A stretch of DNA of 64,000 nucleotides, from NCBI GenBank assembly GCA_949987565.1, contig OX465115.1, forward strand, positions 1,148,182 through 1,212,181. Direction: 5' to 3'. The stretch's first letter is position 1; each line of letters starts with the position of its first letter. Source of the DNA: Luidia sarsii. Its lineage: Eukaryota > Echinodermata > Asteroidea > Paxillosida > Luidiidae. Under the pieces are notes generated by a model, which worked only from the letters and a program-made list of their open reading frames with translations, made no database searches and was not told the DNA's origin. The position numbers were made by a program, and so were the translations under genes. Positions 1 to 9,415 of this stretch are shown here, one piece after another.

Positions 1-109
1 TGGGAATGACCAGCTGCTGGGGACCGATCAGCGAGCCGCCCGGCTTGTTGAAGTGCTTGCCGTAGATGCGACGCATGTGCTTGCGTCCGTGGCTCTCCAT
101 CTGCTGAAT
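1..109 (-). CDS. CASZ1: castor coding exon 12, partial: end of finger 8 (1587 onward)
   Basis: Acceptor CTGCCCACAG before position 109; the exon runs past the left edge. It reads IQQMESHGRKHMRRIYGKHF, then NKPGGSLIGPQQLVIP. His1593 and His1597 close finger 8. Human has HQMTSHARKHMRRMLGKNF at the same point, so the match is clear although only 36 codons are present. Phase 0 in, consistent with exon 11. Confidence 0.95.
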   Translation of the reverse strand, partial: MQQMESHGRKHMRRIYGKHFNKPGGSLIGPQQLVIP

Positions 110-1143
110 CTGTGGGCAGCACAAGAAACCAGAAAGGGAGTGTTGATCAAACTAGAATTGTTGTCTGTCAAAGACAGAACAAATGGCTTTTCCTTTGCTG
201 AGGGGTTGTGTGTGAATTTATGCGCATTGTAATACTAGTTTATAATGGAGTTTGAAAATTTGCCCCTTTACAGCGCTGTCACGTGACACATGATGACGTA
301 ATAATAGTGTCATTGTGTGCGGCACAAATAGACCTCAGGGACAATGTTTTGACCAAGTTTAGTTAAAAACGGTCTTTCCATATTGCTAAACAACTGATTG
401 GAATGCACTCGTGCTTTGTCTATGGGATTTTGGGCCGAAGAAGAAGAGGAAGTGGAAGAAGAAAAACAAAATCAGAACAACAATATGACTTTTCCATTGA
501 AACGCCAATGATGGCAGGAGTGGGCTTAGTGAATCGTGGACACATGGTACACAGGCATATATGCGCTATGCTCGGACCTATGTCCGATTCTTGCCAGGTT
601 GGACTTACTTGTACACATAGTTTACACTTAAAGTAAACACCAAAAAACTGTTTCAAACTGCTAACTGACTTTAAGATGTCCTGCGATACATAACCAGGGG
701 TCGATTTCACCAAACTCATCGTAACTGATGATCAATCGTAAGACGATGAGCGATGCACAGATACCATACGATCTATCACAACTTACGATGGGTTGTCCAT
801 CGTAAGCTGAGTTAAGATGCATCGTAAGGCTTTGTCAAATCCAGTCCAGGAAGGGAATTCCAGAGAGAGGCTGAACGAGGGAAGGAGCTGTTCTGATACC
901 TCTTTGTTCTACACCTGGGGATAGATAGTGTTCCAGTGAGAGAAAGCAAACAGCCTGGTTGCTCGCTTAAATGTCCTGACTGGGGGGGGGGGCAAGTCGG
1001 CAAGAGCAGAGGAGCACCTTCCATGGAAATATCGGTAAAGGAGACTCAGGGTGGCCACCGTCCTACGATGGGCTAGGGATAGCAGTATCGACCCAAGCTC
1101 CTTGCCGACGAGGTTAGGAGTAATGACCCTCCACCCGACTGAC
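110..1143 (-). other. castor intron 11 (1034 bp)
   Basis: GT at 1143-1142 and AG at 111-110 on the minus strand. It contains a short dispersed repeat at about 700-850 (see separate entry) and a G10 run near 980. I see no other coding or RNA signal. An ORF at 420-719 has no recognisable features. Confidence 0.85.
700..850. repeat. dispersed CATCGTAAG-type repeat, copy 1
   Basis: The stretch with ACTCATCGTAACTGATG, CAATCGTAAGAC, GATGCACAGA and AGGCTTTG(T)(C/T)AAATCCA shares order and spacing with 43370-43520. Internal inverted words (CATCGTAAG / CTTACGATG) suggest a small non-autonomous DNA transposon. Only two copies are seen here; the termini are not defined. Confidence 0.6.
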
Positions 1144-1746
1144 CTGCAGGAAGGAGAAGTTGCAGCCCTGGTGCAGGCAGTGGTAGTGCTTGTTCAGGAG
1201 GTTGTACTTGCAGCCGGGCCGCCGGCAGTCCAGCTTGCGGCTCATCTGGCGGAAGCTCTGGAAGATGACGCTCTCATTCACCTTGTGGTCGCGCAGCATG
1301 TCCTGGCTCTCCGTGGCAAACTGGCAGTCGCCGCGCGTGCAGTGGTAGTGCTGCCTGGCCCGGTGTGGGCAGTCCTCCACCGTGCAGACGTCCGGCTCGC
1401 AGGCCAGGAACCCTTCCCCCGGTGCCACCCCAGGCGCCGAAGCGCTCGGGAGGAGGTCCGTCACGGGCGTCGTCCCGCCGGCCGCCGCGCTCCCGTTCAG
1501 GCCGGCCCCCTCGGCGGCCGCCGCATCGGAAGCCGGCTTGGGCGAGGGCTTGGCGGCCGGGTTGGCCAACGACGGCACCACCTTGACGCTGGGGATGCTG
1601 CTCTGCGACTGGGCCTCGGCGAAGGTGACCGCCGAGATGTGGATGGACTCCAGGTCGGGGTTCTGCTTGTGCTTCTCGTAGTGAGGACGCATCAGGGAGC
1701 TGCCGGTGTGCACCACCTCTCCGCAGTAGATGCCGGGCTTGAGACT
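1144..1746 (-). CDS. CASZ1: castor coding exon 11: end of finger 6, finger 7, most of finger 8 (1386-1586)
   Basis: Acceptor CCCATCAG before 1746, donor GTCAGT after 1144, 603 nt, phase 0. It begins SLKPGIYCGEVVHTG; Cys1393, His1407 and His1411 can complete finger 6. A Pro/Ala/Ser spacer of about 85 residues follows. Finger 7 has Cys1506, Cys1511, QHYHC1521, Cys1526 and His1539, but Glu at 1543 where a His is expected. Finger 8 begins with LDCRRPGCKYN and KHYHC1575, Cys1580, ending FSFLQ; human has GRLGCKYN and REGCQFSFLL. A second in-frame acceptor (CTCAAG) nine bases inside would remove three residues. Confidence 0.94.
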
Positions 1747-2660
1747 CTGATGGGCACACAGACAAGAAAAACAATGATTGGGCCGTCCACTGTCATTATT
1801 AGGACGGTACAGTGCAGAAACCACTTGACGTTCGAGGTGACACCATGTACTGAGCCATCGATTTTGAGAATGAGTATGGCTATGAGAAGAGGCAGTAACC
1901 CAATGGTTCAGGCAGTGTGTGCTCAGCCTGAGGAGATTGCTGGGTCCAAGTTCTCTCCAGAACACATATTAGCACCATCATCAGTAGCCTCCTAAAGACG
2001 AGGCAGAGCACACTCATTCTCAAAAGAGAGACTCCTGATGATAGGTAGAGCACACACTACATGAAACACAACTAAGTCACTGGCTCTTCTCAGAGCCACA
2101 CTCATTCTCAAAAGAGAGACTCCTGATGATAGGTAGAGCACACACTACATGAAACACAACTAAGTCACTGGCTCTTCTCAGAGCCACACTCATTCTCAAA
2201 AGAGAGACTCCTGATGATAGGTAGAGCACACACTACATGAAACACAACTAAGTCACTGGCTCTTCTCAGAGCCACACTCATTCTCAAAAGAGAGACTCCT
2301 GATGATAGGTAGAGCACACACTACATGAAACACAACTAAGTCACTGGCTCTTCTCAGAGCCACACTCATTCTCAAAAGAGAGACTCCTGATGATAGGTAG
2401 AGCACACACTACATGAAACACAACTAAGTCACTGGCTCTTCTCAGAGCCACACTCATTCTCAAAAGAGTTGACTTAATACATGGTGTCACCAGTATACTT
2501 TCCACAGTGTGATTCCACGATGCAAACCTTCCATTTCGACTAAATTTCTGCACAGATCGATACCGGATTGCCATCGCCTGATCCTAGCCGGACCTCTCTC
2601 CAAGGAAGAGTGATCTACAGAAAGCTATGCCTGAGCTCTGAATGGTGCTTGCTTACTCAC
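1747..2660 (-). other. castor intron 10 (914 bp)
   Basis: Between exons 11 and 10. More than half is the 88-bp tandem array at 2005-2468 with its flanks. A fragment in reverse orientation, GAGGTGACACCATGTAC near 1832-1848, corresponds to the tail of the same repeat. A decayed CCTAGCCGGACC tail fragment is near 2580. Confidence 0.85.
2005..2468 (+). repeat. perfect 88-bp tandem array (about 5.3 copies) of a hammerhead-like repeat
   Basis: The word ACTCCTGATGATAGG recurs at 2031, 2119, 2207, 2295 and 2383, a constant 88-bp period, with no mismatch visible between units. Each unit holds CTGATGA, a GTAG/CTAC stem, GAAAC and a hairpin GGCTCT-TCTC-AGAGCC. The same order occurs singly, on the minus strand, at 8878-9000 and 24614-24735. 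Flanking tail sequence TACATGGTGTCACC follows at about 2475. The identity of the units implies recent expansion or homogenisation. Confidence 0.93.
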
Positions 2661-2784
2661 CCACATACAGTGGTAGTGGGCCAGCGGGCTGAACGAGCAG
2701 CCCGGGAAGATCTCCTCACAGCTCTCGCCTTGCTGGAAGTACTGGAAGCCCAGGTCGTTGGCCTCGTCTGAAAGCATGTGGTAT
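2661..2784 (-). CDS. CASZ1: castor coding exon 10: end of finger 5 and start of finger 6 (1344-1385)
   Basis: Acceptor CGCGGCAG before 2784, donor GTGAGT after 2661, 124 nt, phase 2 to 0. It starts (R)YHMLSDEANDLGFQYF; His1346 closes finger 5. Finger 6 starts with Cys1366, Cys1373 and AHYHC1383, and the exon ends MW. Compared with human the large spacer between fingers 5 and 6 is missing: here the linker is only about 20 residues. The donor could in principle also be used two bases upstream (GTGGGT), but that breaks the frame with the standard acceptor of exon 11. Confidence 0.92.
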
Positions 2785-4406
2785 CTGCCGCGGACAGAAC
2801 AAAGGAAGGGATGTTGGGTTGGTGTCCAGCCCAGTGAGCCCGTTTGAGTAGGACTACTTTGTGTATCCATCAACAAACCAGCTATAGAGACGATGACAGT
2901 GGGACAGAGGCAGGGGCCTCCTTTCACAGGAATCTCTGATGGTTCAAGTCTTCCTTGTCATTAAGTTCATACAAAAACTGTTGCAAACTGCTTTCGTTAA
3001 GAGCAGTTAACAGGACAATATTCCCTGTACGGGAGTTTGTCTGTTTGGGAGGTTTGACGTAAAGATTTTGCTAAGCAGTTTTCAAACGGCAACTTTTTTG
3101 ATAATTATACAAAATTTTCTTTTCAAATCAGACCAAGGGAATATAGATATCAGTGGCCCCACAAACTCAATAACTCTCACCTTTCTTGCAATCTTTTTAA
3201 TTCTTTTCTTTTACCATACTCTATTTCAACAGTGCTGGCTAAAATTGAGTAATCCATACAAATGGATATAGTTCAAGTCCAAAATGACAGTTAGATAGTT
3301 GTACTGTATAGGTGATTTAAGAAGTACTGCACACAATCAAAAACAAAATTTCTTAGAAAGAAATTCCTGGCACAGATGGTGATGGGTTCAGTTTTACTGA
3401 CTGACTTCTCCTGTCATCTTGTGAGAACACACAACGTGGTACAATCATGCAAGACAAGACCACACATTTTGTACGTGGAAGATGTGGAGTACCGGTGTTG
3501 CTGTGCAAAGATACACGTAATCGAATCAGTCTATTTGAAAAAGAAAAGGGGGAAAGAGAGAGTCCCCCTCACTACCTTCTATAATCCTACGGTGATGTTG
3601 AGACAGTGGATATACAGAAGCGTGTGCCGTTATGCATGTACACTAATAAGCGCATTCATGTGTTTAATACAGTCCTGGTTTGGTTAGTGTCATGCTGGCT
3701 TGTTAATACAGGAGAGAATGGCAAGGCAAAGCGCACAGTCTCCTGGCTTGTCAATCATGCTAGCATAGACAAAGTGCCCATTCCATGTCTCTCCGTTCAC
3801 ACACAAACCTCTGTTATTACCCGAGTGGCCAGTTGTAGGCCGACGACCGTGTAGAATGCTGTACTCTCAGTCAGGGTGGTATTTATATGGGTGGGACAGC
3901 GCAAGGAATCACAAACAGATTTACAAGTGCCTTCCAAAAACATCTTTTTACCATTGAAAACAAATCCTGCTACATTGTAGGATTGAAACATCAAGCCCTA
4001 TCAATTGTTGAGATTTGCATTCTGTGCTATTTCATGAAGTAAGTTTGCAAAATAATTCTTTCTAATAACGTCTTTCTTTTTGGCTCTTTCTTTCTTTTTA
4101 AATAAAAGTAAAACCAACGGCAGAATAAAGCGTTTGCGGTTTGGCGCGTGTCCCACTCATAAAGTATCCTCCCAACAGCTGGCAATCCATTACATCATGT
4201 TCGGGAGGTGAGGGAGGGAAGTCAGAGGAGGGACGAGGGAGGAAAAGAAGAGGGCGGAGGGGTACAAGGGCCATGGCTCATGTCCCGCGATTTCGGGGAA
4301 AGGGGGTGGTGTTGGGTTTGGGGTTGGTCAGGGTCTAGGTTAGTGGAGTCCAGGTTCCGGGCTTTCCCCCTCACTCTCTAGCTCTCTCGTCTCCGTCTCT
4401 CGTTAC
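2785..4406 (-). other. castor intron 9 (1622 bp)
   Basis: AT-rich, with a short retroelement-tail remnant near 2960 (ACAAAAACTGTTGCAAACTGC) and no ORF of note. A G-rich stretch at 4200-4330 lies close to exon 9. Confidence 0.85.
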
Positions 4407-4529
4407 CTAGCATGCTTGTTAACACCCTCTTTGGACTTGTACACGGCCCCGCAGTCCTCAACCGTGCAGTGGTAGTGGTCCTTGTACAGCAGCTCGCAGC
4501 GGGGTCGACAGGGGTCATTGGCCGTGAAC
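4407..4529 (-). CDS. CASZ1: castor coding exon 9: most of zinc finger 5 (1303-1343)
   Basis: Acceptor GCGCACAG-type (CCGCACAG) before 4529, donor GTAACG after 4407, 123 nt, phase 2 in and out. It has no long ORF of its own and was found from the splice logic and homology. It reads RFTANDPCRPRCELLYKDHYHC, then TVEDCGAVYKSKEGVNKHA. Human has RFGTKDFC...[26 protein letters not shown]. Ligands: Cys1310, Cys1314, Cys1324, Cys1329 and His1342; the last His (1346) is in exon 10. Confidence 0.94.
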
Positions 4530-5317
4530 CTGTGCGGGCCAAACCAGACGGGGTGGGGGGAGGGGGTGGGGGTGGGTGGGGAGGGAGAGGGTGGGCGCGG
4601 GGAGGGAGAGGGACGAGAGTTTCTTTTTCAGAGCAAAAGTACCACTTCCATTTTTTTGATGGGGTGTTTTCATCGTCATGTTTTCTGTCAATTCCCTATC
4701 CCTAAATCTTTTTCTCTTCTGAAAAAAAATAGACTTTGGGGAAAACAGATATGGATGGCATTTCACTTTCTTTTTTCCCCCACTGTTTTTAAACAATGCA
4801 GTGTCATCTTGGCTGGATTGGTGGGAAAGCGAAGATATTTGAGACAACCAGCATTTCACTTTCTTGTATGTTTTCTTCTCTTTTCTTTTTTTCAATTTTC
4901 CTTCTTTCAGTTGTTTTTACAACATTTTGCCTTTTTTTTCTGAAGGAAGTGTTTCGCTTTCAATTTCTTTCTCTCTATTCTCTATTTCTTCAGTTCTGAC
5001 AAAAGATTTTGAGCCCCTTTGCTTTACAATTTTGATGTTTCGGGGGTGGTTTAAAAAGTGGATGGAGGCAAAACTGAAACTAGCAAAATTGGAACTTTGA
5101 AAAATAAAAATGCGAAAGGGCGGAAATCTGAGATGGGGCTAGAACTCTTTCGTGGAATTGTGGGTGCATGATGAACTTTTGCAACATGATAGGGTTGCCT
5201 TACAGTACTTGGTAGTGTTAGAGAGCAAGTTTTGGTGGAGCCATGCAAAACATTAAGAAAACAATATATATAGCACTAGCAGAACAAAACAATGTTGATT
5301 TTGCACGAACCAAATTG

Positions 5318-5741
5318 CCGAATGCAATCCAACCATGTCAGCTTTTAGCCATCGCTAGGGAGTTTCCACTGGCACCCAAATGCCAGCAACGTACGTGTAG
5401 AAACTAGCCACGGAGGAGTGATGGCCGTAAGAACGATATTTCTAATGGTTTCAGGGCGATTCAATGTGGGAGGATATTGCCTTTGGTCGAACTCACTGAA
5501 TTCATAGGCTATGCCAGGGTCTCCAATAAATTGTGGCTGTGTGATATCTGAATGAGATTCATTACCAATGGTTGCCTTAATAATCAAAACTGGAAAACCA
5601 TGGTTCACTGTAGACACTATGGTCTAAAGTAGAAACCTAGTCTGTCCATAGTACACATGTACAAGTGCAAGACTTAGTTTATGTACGCTGTGACCCATGG
5701 CTTCAGGTTATTGGAATGACACATAGTGGATTGCATTCGGC
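5318..5741. mobile_element. possible MITE with 14-bp inverted ends
   Basis: GCCGAATGCAATCC at 5318-5331 is the exact reverse complement of GGATTGCATTCGGC at 5728-5741, 424 bp apart end to end. No transposase is encoded. No target duplication could be fixed by eye. A related word (GCCGAATGC) is at 49715. The call is tentative. Confidence 0.4.
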
Positions 5742-6007
5742 GACTTCTGTCCCGTCACTGAACAACAGAACTGTGAGAGGACAAGCTCAACATCAGACCA
5801 CATAACTCTTTTTTGTGTTTGCTTTCTGGGTTTTTAAACTACGAGTGTTTGCAGATTACAACTGTGTTAGGTACCACTCTGATTACGACATGCAGTGAAT
5901 CTATCAAGTGCATTCTACATTCATCTTTGAAACAACTGGCTTTAGAATTCAACCTTTCAGCAACACCAATTTTCTCAGTTCCTCGGGATAACATGATAGG
6001 GGTGCCC

Positions 6008-6172
6008 AGGCTAGCTATAGCCATATCCATAGCCATAGCTATAGCCGTAGCCATAGACAAAGCCGTAGCTGTAGCCGTAGCCATAGCCATAGCCGTAGCC
6101 ATAGCCATAATCGTAGCTGTAGCCGTAGCCGTAGCCATATCCGATGACCAAGCCGTAGCCATAGCCATAGCC
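6008..6172. repeat. hexamer minisatellite (AGCCRT)n
   Basis: About 165 bp of AGCCAT / AGCCGT units with a few AGCTAT and AGCTGT variants. Both strands are open in a frame that would give alternating Ala/Val/Ile or Met/Ala/Thr, an artefact of the repeat. Confidence 0.9.
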
Positions 6173-6246
6173 CAAACAAATGCACTTGACGTTTAATTTT
6201 AAATTAATTTTTTTAGAAGGTTGGGGTGTTTATTGTCCACACTTAC

Positions 6247-6457
6247 CTCTTCAAGTACTTCTGCCAGGGTTCCTCCGGTTTACCCTCTGTCTTCATGCCG
6301 CTGCTGCTGAAAGTGTTGGTGGATGGCCGGGAGGGGGCCAAGGTGCTCTGGCTGGCCGCAGTGGCCAGGGCGATGGATGCCGCAGCTGCTGCGGCCGGCG
6401 GTGGCAGGGCGACAGAGGACAGTGAGATGGCTGCACTGTCACCACTCACAGTGGGGC
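6247..6457 (-). CDS. CASZ1: castor coding exon 8: Ala/Ser-rich spacer ending EEPWQKYLKR (1233-1302)
   Basis: Acceptor CTCCAAG before 6457, donor GTAAGT after 6247, 211 nt, phase 1 to 2. Most of it is a poorly conserved Ala/Ser/Pro spacer. The end, KPEEPWQKYLKR, corresponds to human LAEPWKVYLRR immediately before finger 5, which anchors the exon. The phase agreement on both sides supports the call despite the low conservation of its 5' half. A foldback repeat begins only 65 bp upstream of its acceptor (6522-6644). Confidence 0.9.
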
Positions 6458-6521
6458 CTTGGAGGAGTGGGGAGAACAGGGAGAACAATTAGACCAAACT
6501 GACAACCACCTATTCAAAAAC

Positions 6522-6705
6522 CTTAAAATTTAGTGGGCCTGACGTTTCGATCCTAGCAGGACCTTTCTCAAAGGCAGAGTCTGCCTTTCTGCCTTTGAGA
6601 AAGGTCCTGCTAGGATCGAAACGTCAGGCCCACTAAATTTTAAGAATTGCATTTTGGTAATTTTAGTCAGTGAGCAGTTTGCAACATTTTTGTATATCTA
6701 TTCAA
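6522..6705. repeat. foldback of two retroelement tails: 57-bp perfect inverted repeat, 9-bp spacer
   Basis: 6522-6578 and 6588-6644 are exact reverse complements over 57 bp, with spacer 6579-6587. Each arm carries the family core TGAGAAAGGTCCTGCTAGGA followed by GAAACGTCAGGCCC. The plus-oriented copy continues through the AT-rich part (TTGCATTTTGGTAATTTTAG, then CAGTTTGCAAC) to about 6705. The lack of any arm divergence implies a young insertion or gene conversion. Confidence 0.93.
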
Positions 6706-7084
6706 AAACCTGTTAGAATTCCTTGGTAGCCTTTAAGGTCGGTCTATCACAAGTGGGTGATAGGCTTTCCCAAATTCACTGCTTACTCTCATAAATTACC
6801 AACATGTAGAGGGTCTGATGTTCAAATCCTGGCAGGAGCTTTTTCTCAAAGGCAGATCTTTTCCAAAAGTGTGGAAGACAAATGCCCCCAAACATTTTAG
6901 GCACAAGCAAAGTCAGGCACAAGCAAAGTCAGGCACTCCAGACCCTGAAAACAAGATCCTTGTCAGAAGAAATTTTTAAAGCACACAAGGCAGAACAAAT
7001 CCTTGTAAAAATCTGACGGTTCTTGTGTTTTCAACCTCTAAATTTTCACTGGCGGCAGGATTGCTCCAATCAATGTGATCTGGG

Positions 7085-7190
7085 CCAAATATCATAGAGC
7101 TGCTTATTTACCCAGGCCTATGTATTTGTACAAGTTAATACAAGATTGCTTAGCATTTTCAACATGGAACCAACCTCGTTTGACTTTCAT
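7085..7190. mobile_element. fragment of GGGCCAA..CATAGAGCTGCTTA MITE
   Basis: GGGCCAAATATCATAGAGCT at 7082-7101 resembles the reverse-oriented end of the larger element at 46490-46945 (AGCTCTATGAAATTGGGCC at 46850). Elements with this end are widespread in marine invertebrates. The fragment is truncated. Confidence 0.45.
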
Positions 7191-7330
7191 TTATTATATG
7201 TGCTAAGCATAGAACTCAAGTCGAATTTTGTTTGGTAGACCAATTTTCGTGCTTAAGTGGCTCTGAAGAATTGGATCCTGATTGTGTATGAGGTGACTGT
7301 CTTGCAAGTGAGATTGTTTTGAGGGTTTAC

Positions 7331-7886
7331 CTAGGTGAGGCGGAGAGATGTGAGAAGCCACCGGCAGATTGAGCGAGTCGTTCAGCCCCTCCGACGCCAT
7401 GCCCTCGGCGTGCTCCCGGCTGGTGTAGGGCGGGGCGGGCTGGTCGGCCACACCCAACAACGCCGAGACGCCGGGCGCGGCCGGGTCGGGGAGGCCCGAG
7501 GTAGAAGCGGAGGAGGGGGAGGCGGTCGAGGTGGTGGAGCCCGAGACCGAGGTGGACGGGGGCGGCGAGGCCAGGTAGTCCAGCGGCTTGACACGCTGCG
7601 GGAGCACCGAGCCGTCGGCCTGGATCAGCACCGTCTCCGGCACCTCTCGGAGTTGCCGGGCGGCGGCCGCCGACAGGCTGGGCGTGGGCTTGGGGCGGAT
7701 CAGGCGCAGGGCCACGCCTCGCTGGTGGCGGGCCGCCTCGTACTCCAGGATGCGCTGCCGGCGGTCGTGCTTGCGCTTGTGAGACTGCATCTGGTTAGCC
7801 GCCGTGAAGACAAAGCCGCAGTTCTTGCGGATGCAGTGGAAGTGGTTTGTGTTGTTGGAGTACTTGCACCAGTTGTACTTGCATTT
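7331..7886 (-). CDS. CASZ1: castor coding exon 7: finger 4 and Pro/Ser/Ala-rich spacer (1048-1232)
   Basis: Acceptor CGTTGCCAG before 7886, donor GTAAAC after 7331, 556 nt, phase 0 to 1. Encodes finger 4 complete: [15 protein letters not shown]1065, Cys1070, His1083, His1087 in [11 protein letters not shown] (human MTSHKRKHERR). After it comes a low-complexity spacer rich in Ser, Pro, Thr and Ala. In this protein the distance from finger 4 to finger 5 is about 220 residues, clearly shorter than the several hundred of human CASZ1. An in-frame ORF continues into the intron, but the donor and the phase match to exon 8 place the boundary at 7331. Confidence 0.94.
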
Positions 7887-8418
7887 CTGGCAACGATATT
7901 GGATCGGAAAGGTGGATCAGATCATCGCTAGATTTACCTTGACTGCATTTTCACAGAGAGACGGTTTTTAAGTGGAGTAAAGAGTAGCAAATTTCATCTC
8001 TTCATGAAAATGCTGATGACATGAAGAATAGCTTCACACACAAAAAAGAGAAAGTTTACTTCCTTTTAAATGTGTACTTTATTACTAAAATGGGCAAAAA
8101 TCACATCACTGTCTGTTCAATGTATACGTAAGATGAGCTTGGGTATATTTATGACTCAGTCTGGTCTGTGTACTGTTGCTTGTAGAGCCAAGTGAAATGT
8201 TGTGCCACTCTTGACTGATAGGCGACAACAACTCCTGATAGCCGTGGGTGGACTGGAGGAAGGAGGCTTGGAGGATAAGGTCAATAAGGTCAAAGTCAAG
8301 CTCAACTTGGAGTGAAACAATATCTATGGTTTCAAGGTTCCTTAACCATAGGTCTAGATACTTCCCATCACACTTTACTAGACAGAAAACTGGGGCCAAC
8401 AAGAAGGGTCTGACTTAC
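7887..8418 (-). other. castor intron 6 (532 bp)
   Basis: Short AT-rich intron between exons 7 and 6. I see no repeat or RNA signal in it. The acceptor side has only a weak pyrimidine tract before CGTTGCCAG. Confidence 0.85.
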
Positions 8419-8709
8419 CTCGTGCTTGCTGAACTTCTTGAAGCCGTCCTTGCGATAGATGTCGTCCTTGACGTGGTAGGTCTTGTGCTTCTCGATGTCG
8501 CACTTGTTCTTGAAGACAAAGTCGCAGCCGGGCCGGCGGCAGTGGAAGTGGGTGGTCTTGTGGCCGTAGAAGGTGCAGCAGGGCACGCCGCAGTCCTCCG
8601 TGGCCCGGAACCGCTGGAAGCCCTCGTTGATCAGTGACAGGTTCTTCTTGTGGAAGTTCTCATGGGTCAGGACGTCCGAGGTGCTGGTGTACACCTTGTA
8701 GCAGCCGGA
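8419..8709 (-). CDS. CASZ1: castor coding exon 6: end of finger 2 and finger 3 (951-1047)
   Basis: Acceptor TTTGCCCGCAG before 8709, donor GTAAGT after 8419, 291 nt, phase 0. It starts [20 protein letters not shown], completing finger 2 with Cys953, His966 and His970. Finger 3 follows in full: Cys990/Cys994-995, THFHC1007, Cys1012, His1025, His1029. The stretch from HENFHKKN to DGFKKF is one of the most conserved parts of CASZ1 (human linker [15 protein letters not shown] versus [15 protein letters not shown]). This exon alone is enough to identify the family. Confidence 0.97.
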
Positions 8710-8877
8710 CTGCGGGCAAACCAAGGGATAGATAGAAGAAGTCAAAAATAGGGGGAGACATGGGCTGTGGTGCAAGCCCAGTGAGCTTGTTTCTACAGGA
8801 CCAAATGCAGGGGAATTTAGATAAGTAAACTTGAAGGTTTGCAAGGCGGAAATACTAAGTTGAAGGTACAGTTGTGT

Positions 8878-9000
8878 GTATGCGGTGACACCGTATAAGG
8901 CGTATATATCTTTTCTCTTTCAAGAAGTGTGGCTCTGAAAAGAGCCGGTAGCTCAACGTTTTGGGTAGTGTTGTACTCTGCCCGTCATCAGGAGACTGCT
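8878..9000 (-). repeat. single copy of the hammerhead-like GGCTCT repeat
   Basis: Read on the minus strand: CTCCTGATGACGGGCAGAG, a loop, CTACCC, AAAACGTTGAGCTACC, hairpin GGCTCT-TTTC-AGAGCC, then a tail with ATACGGTGTCACCGCATAC. It has the same organisation as one unit of the 2005-2468 array plus its tail. AAAAC in place of GAAAC is what CpG decay of CCCGAAAC would give. Confidence 0.8.
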
Positions 9001-9415
9001 AGATTTTTTCAGGGGTTCAGGGGATGGATAGAGAAGTCGGACAATTTAAGAGTAGGTTGTGGTATAAGTGCAAGTATATGTATAAGTATACAGGGACCCT
9101 TTTGGTTTTGAATCAGGGGATGGATAGGGAAGGAATCAGATCAAATATAATTTGGGTGTAAATGCAGGCACCTAGTTTTACATGTACATGAACTAATCAA
9201 GGGAACTTTTTTTTTTCAGGATCGGATAACTTTTTTCTTCAAAATCACTCAGGTAGTTAGACTCTGTCAACCTTCTACTGAAGAATGCAGGGCCTTGTTT
9301 TGTGTATAATAATGGGTTTTTCTCAAAGATGCTTCCGACCTTCTGCATCTACAAAGGTAATCAATATGCCAGCTCACTGGTGAATGTTTACTTCAATAGT
9401 AAAGAAAGGCTGGCT

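Larger units (their letters stand above)
4530..6246 (-). other. castor intron 8 (1717 bp)
   Basis: Begins (in transcription order) near the hexamer minisatellite at 6008-6172 and ends with a GGGTGGGGG-rich stretch at 4545-4612 that on the transcribed strand is the C-rich polypyrimidine region before the exon 9 acceptor. A possible MITE spans 5318-5741. Confidence 0.85.
6458..7330 (-). other. castor intron 7 (873 bp)
   Basis: Contains the perfect foldback at 6522-6644, a further tail fragment on the minus strand at about 6820-6870 (GAGGGTCTGATG ... CTCAAAGGCAG), a 20-bp direct repeat GCACAAGCAAAGTCAGGC at 6900-6935, and a MITE fragment near 7085-7190. Confidence 0.85.

Noticed and set aside
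1051..1995. 314-codon plus-strand ORF overlapping castor exon 11
   Set aside because: It is the antisense shadow of a GC-rich, conserved coding exon and has no domain or splice logic of its own.
2005..2468. CRISPR-like direct repeats
   Set aside because: Units are contiguous 88-bp copies without variable spacers, in a eukaryotic intron.
5813..6196. 127-codon ORF of Ala/Ile/Val repeats (membrane-like)
   Set aside because: Generated by the AGCCRT hexamer repeat.
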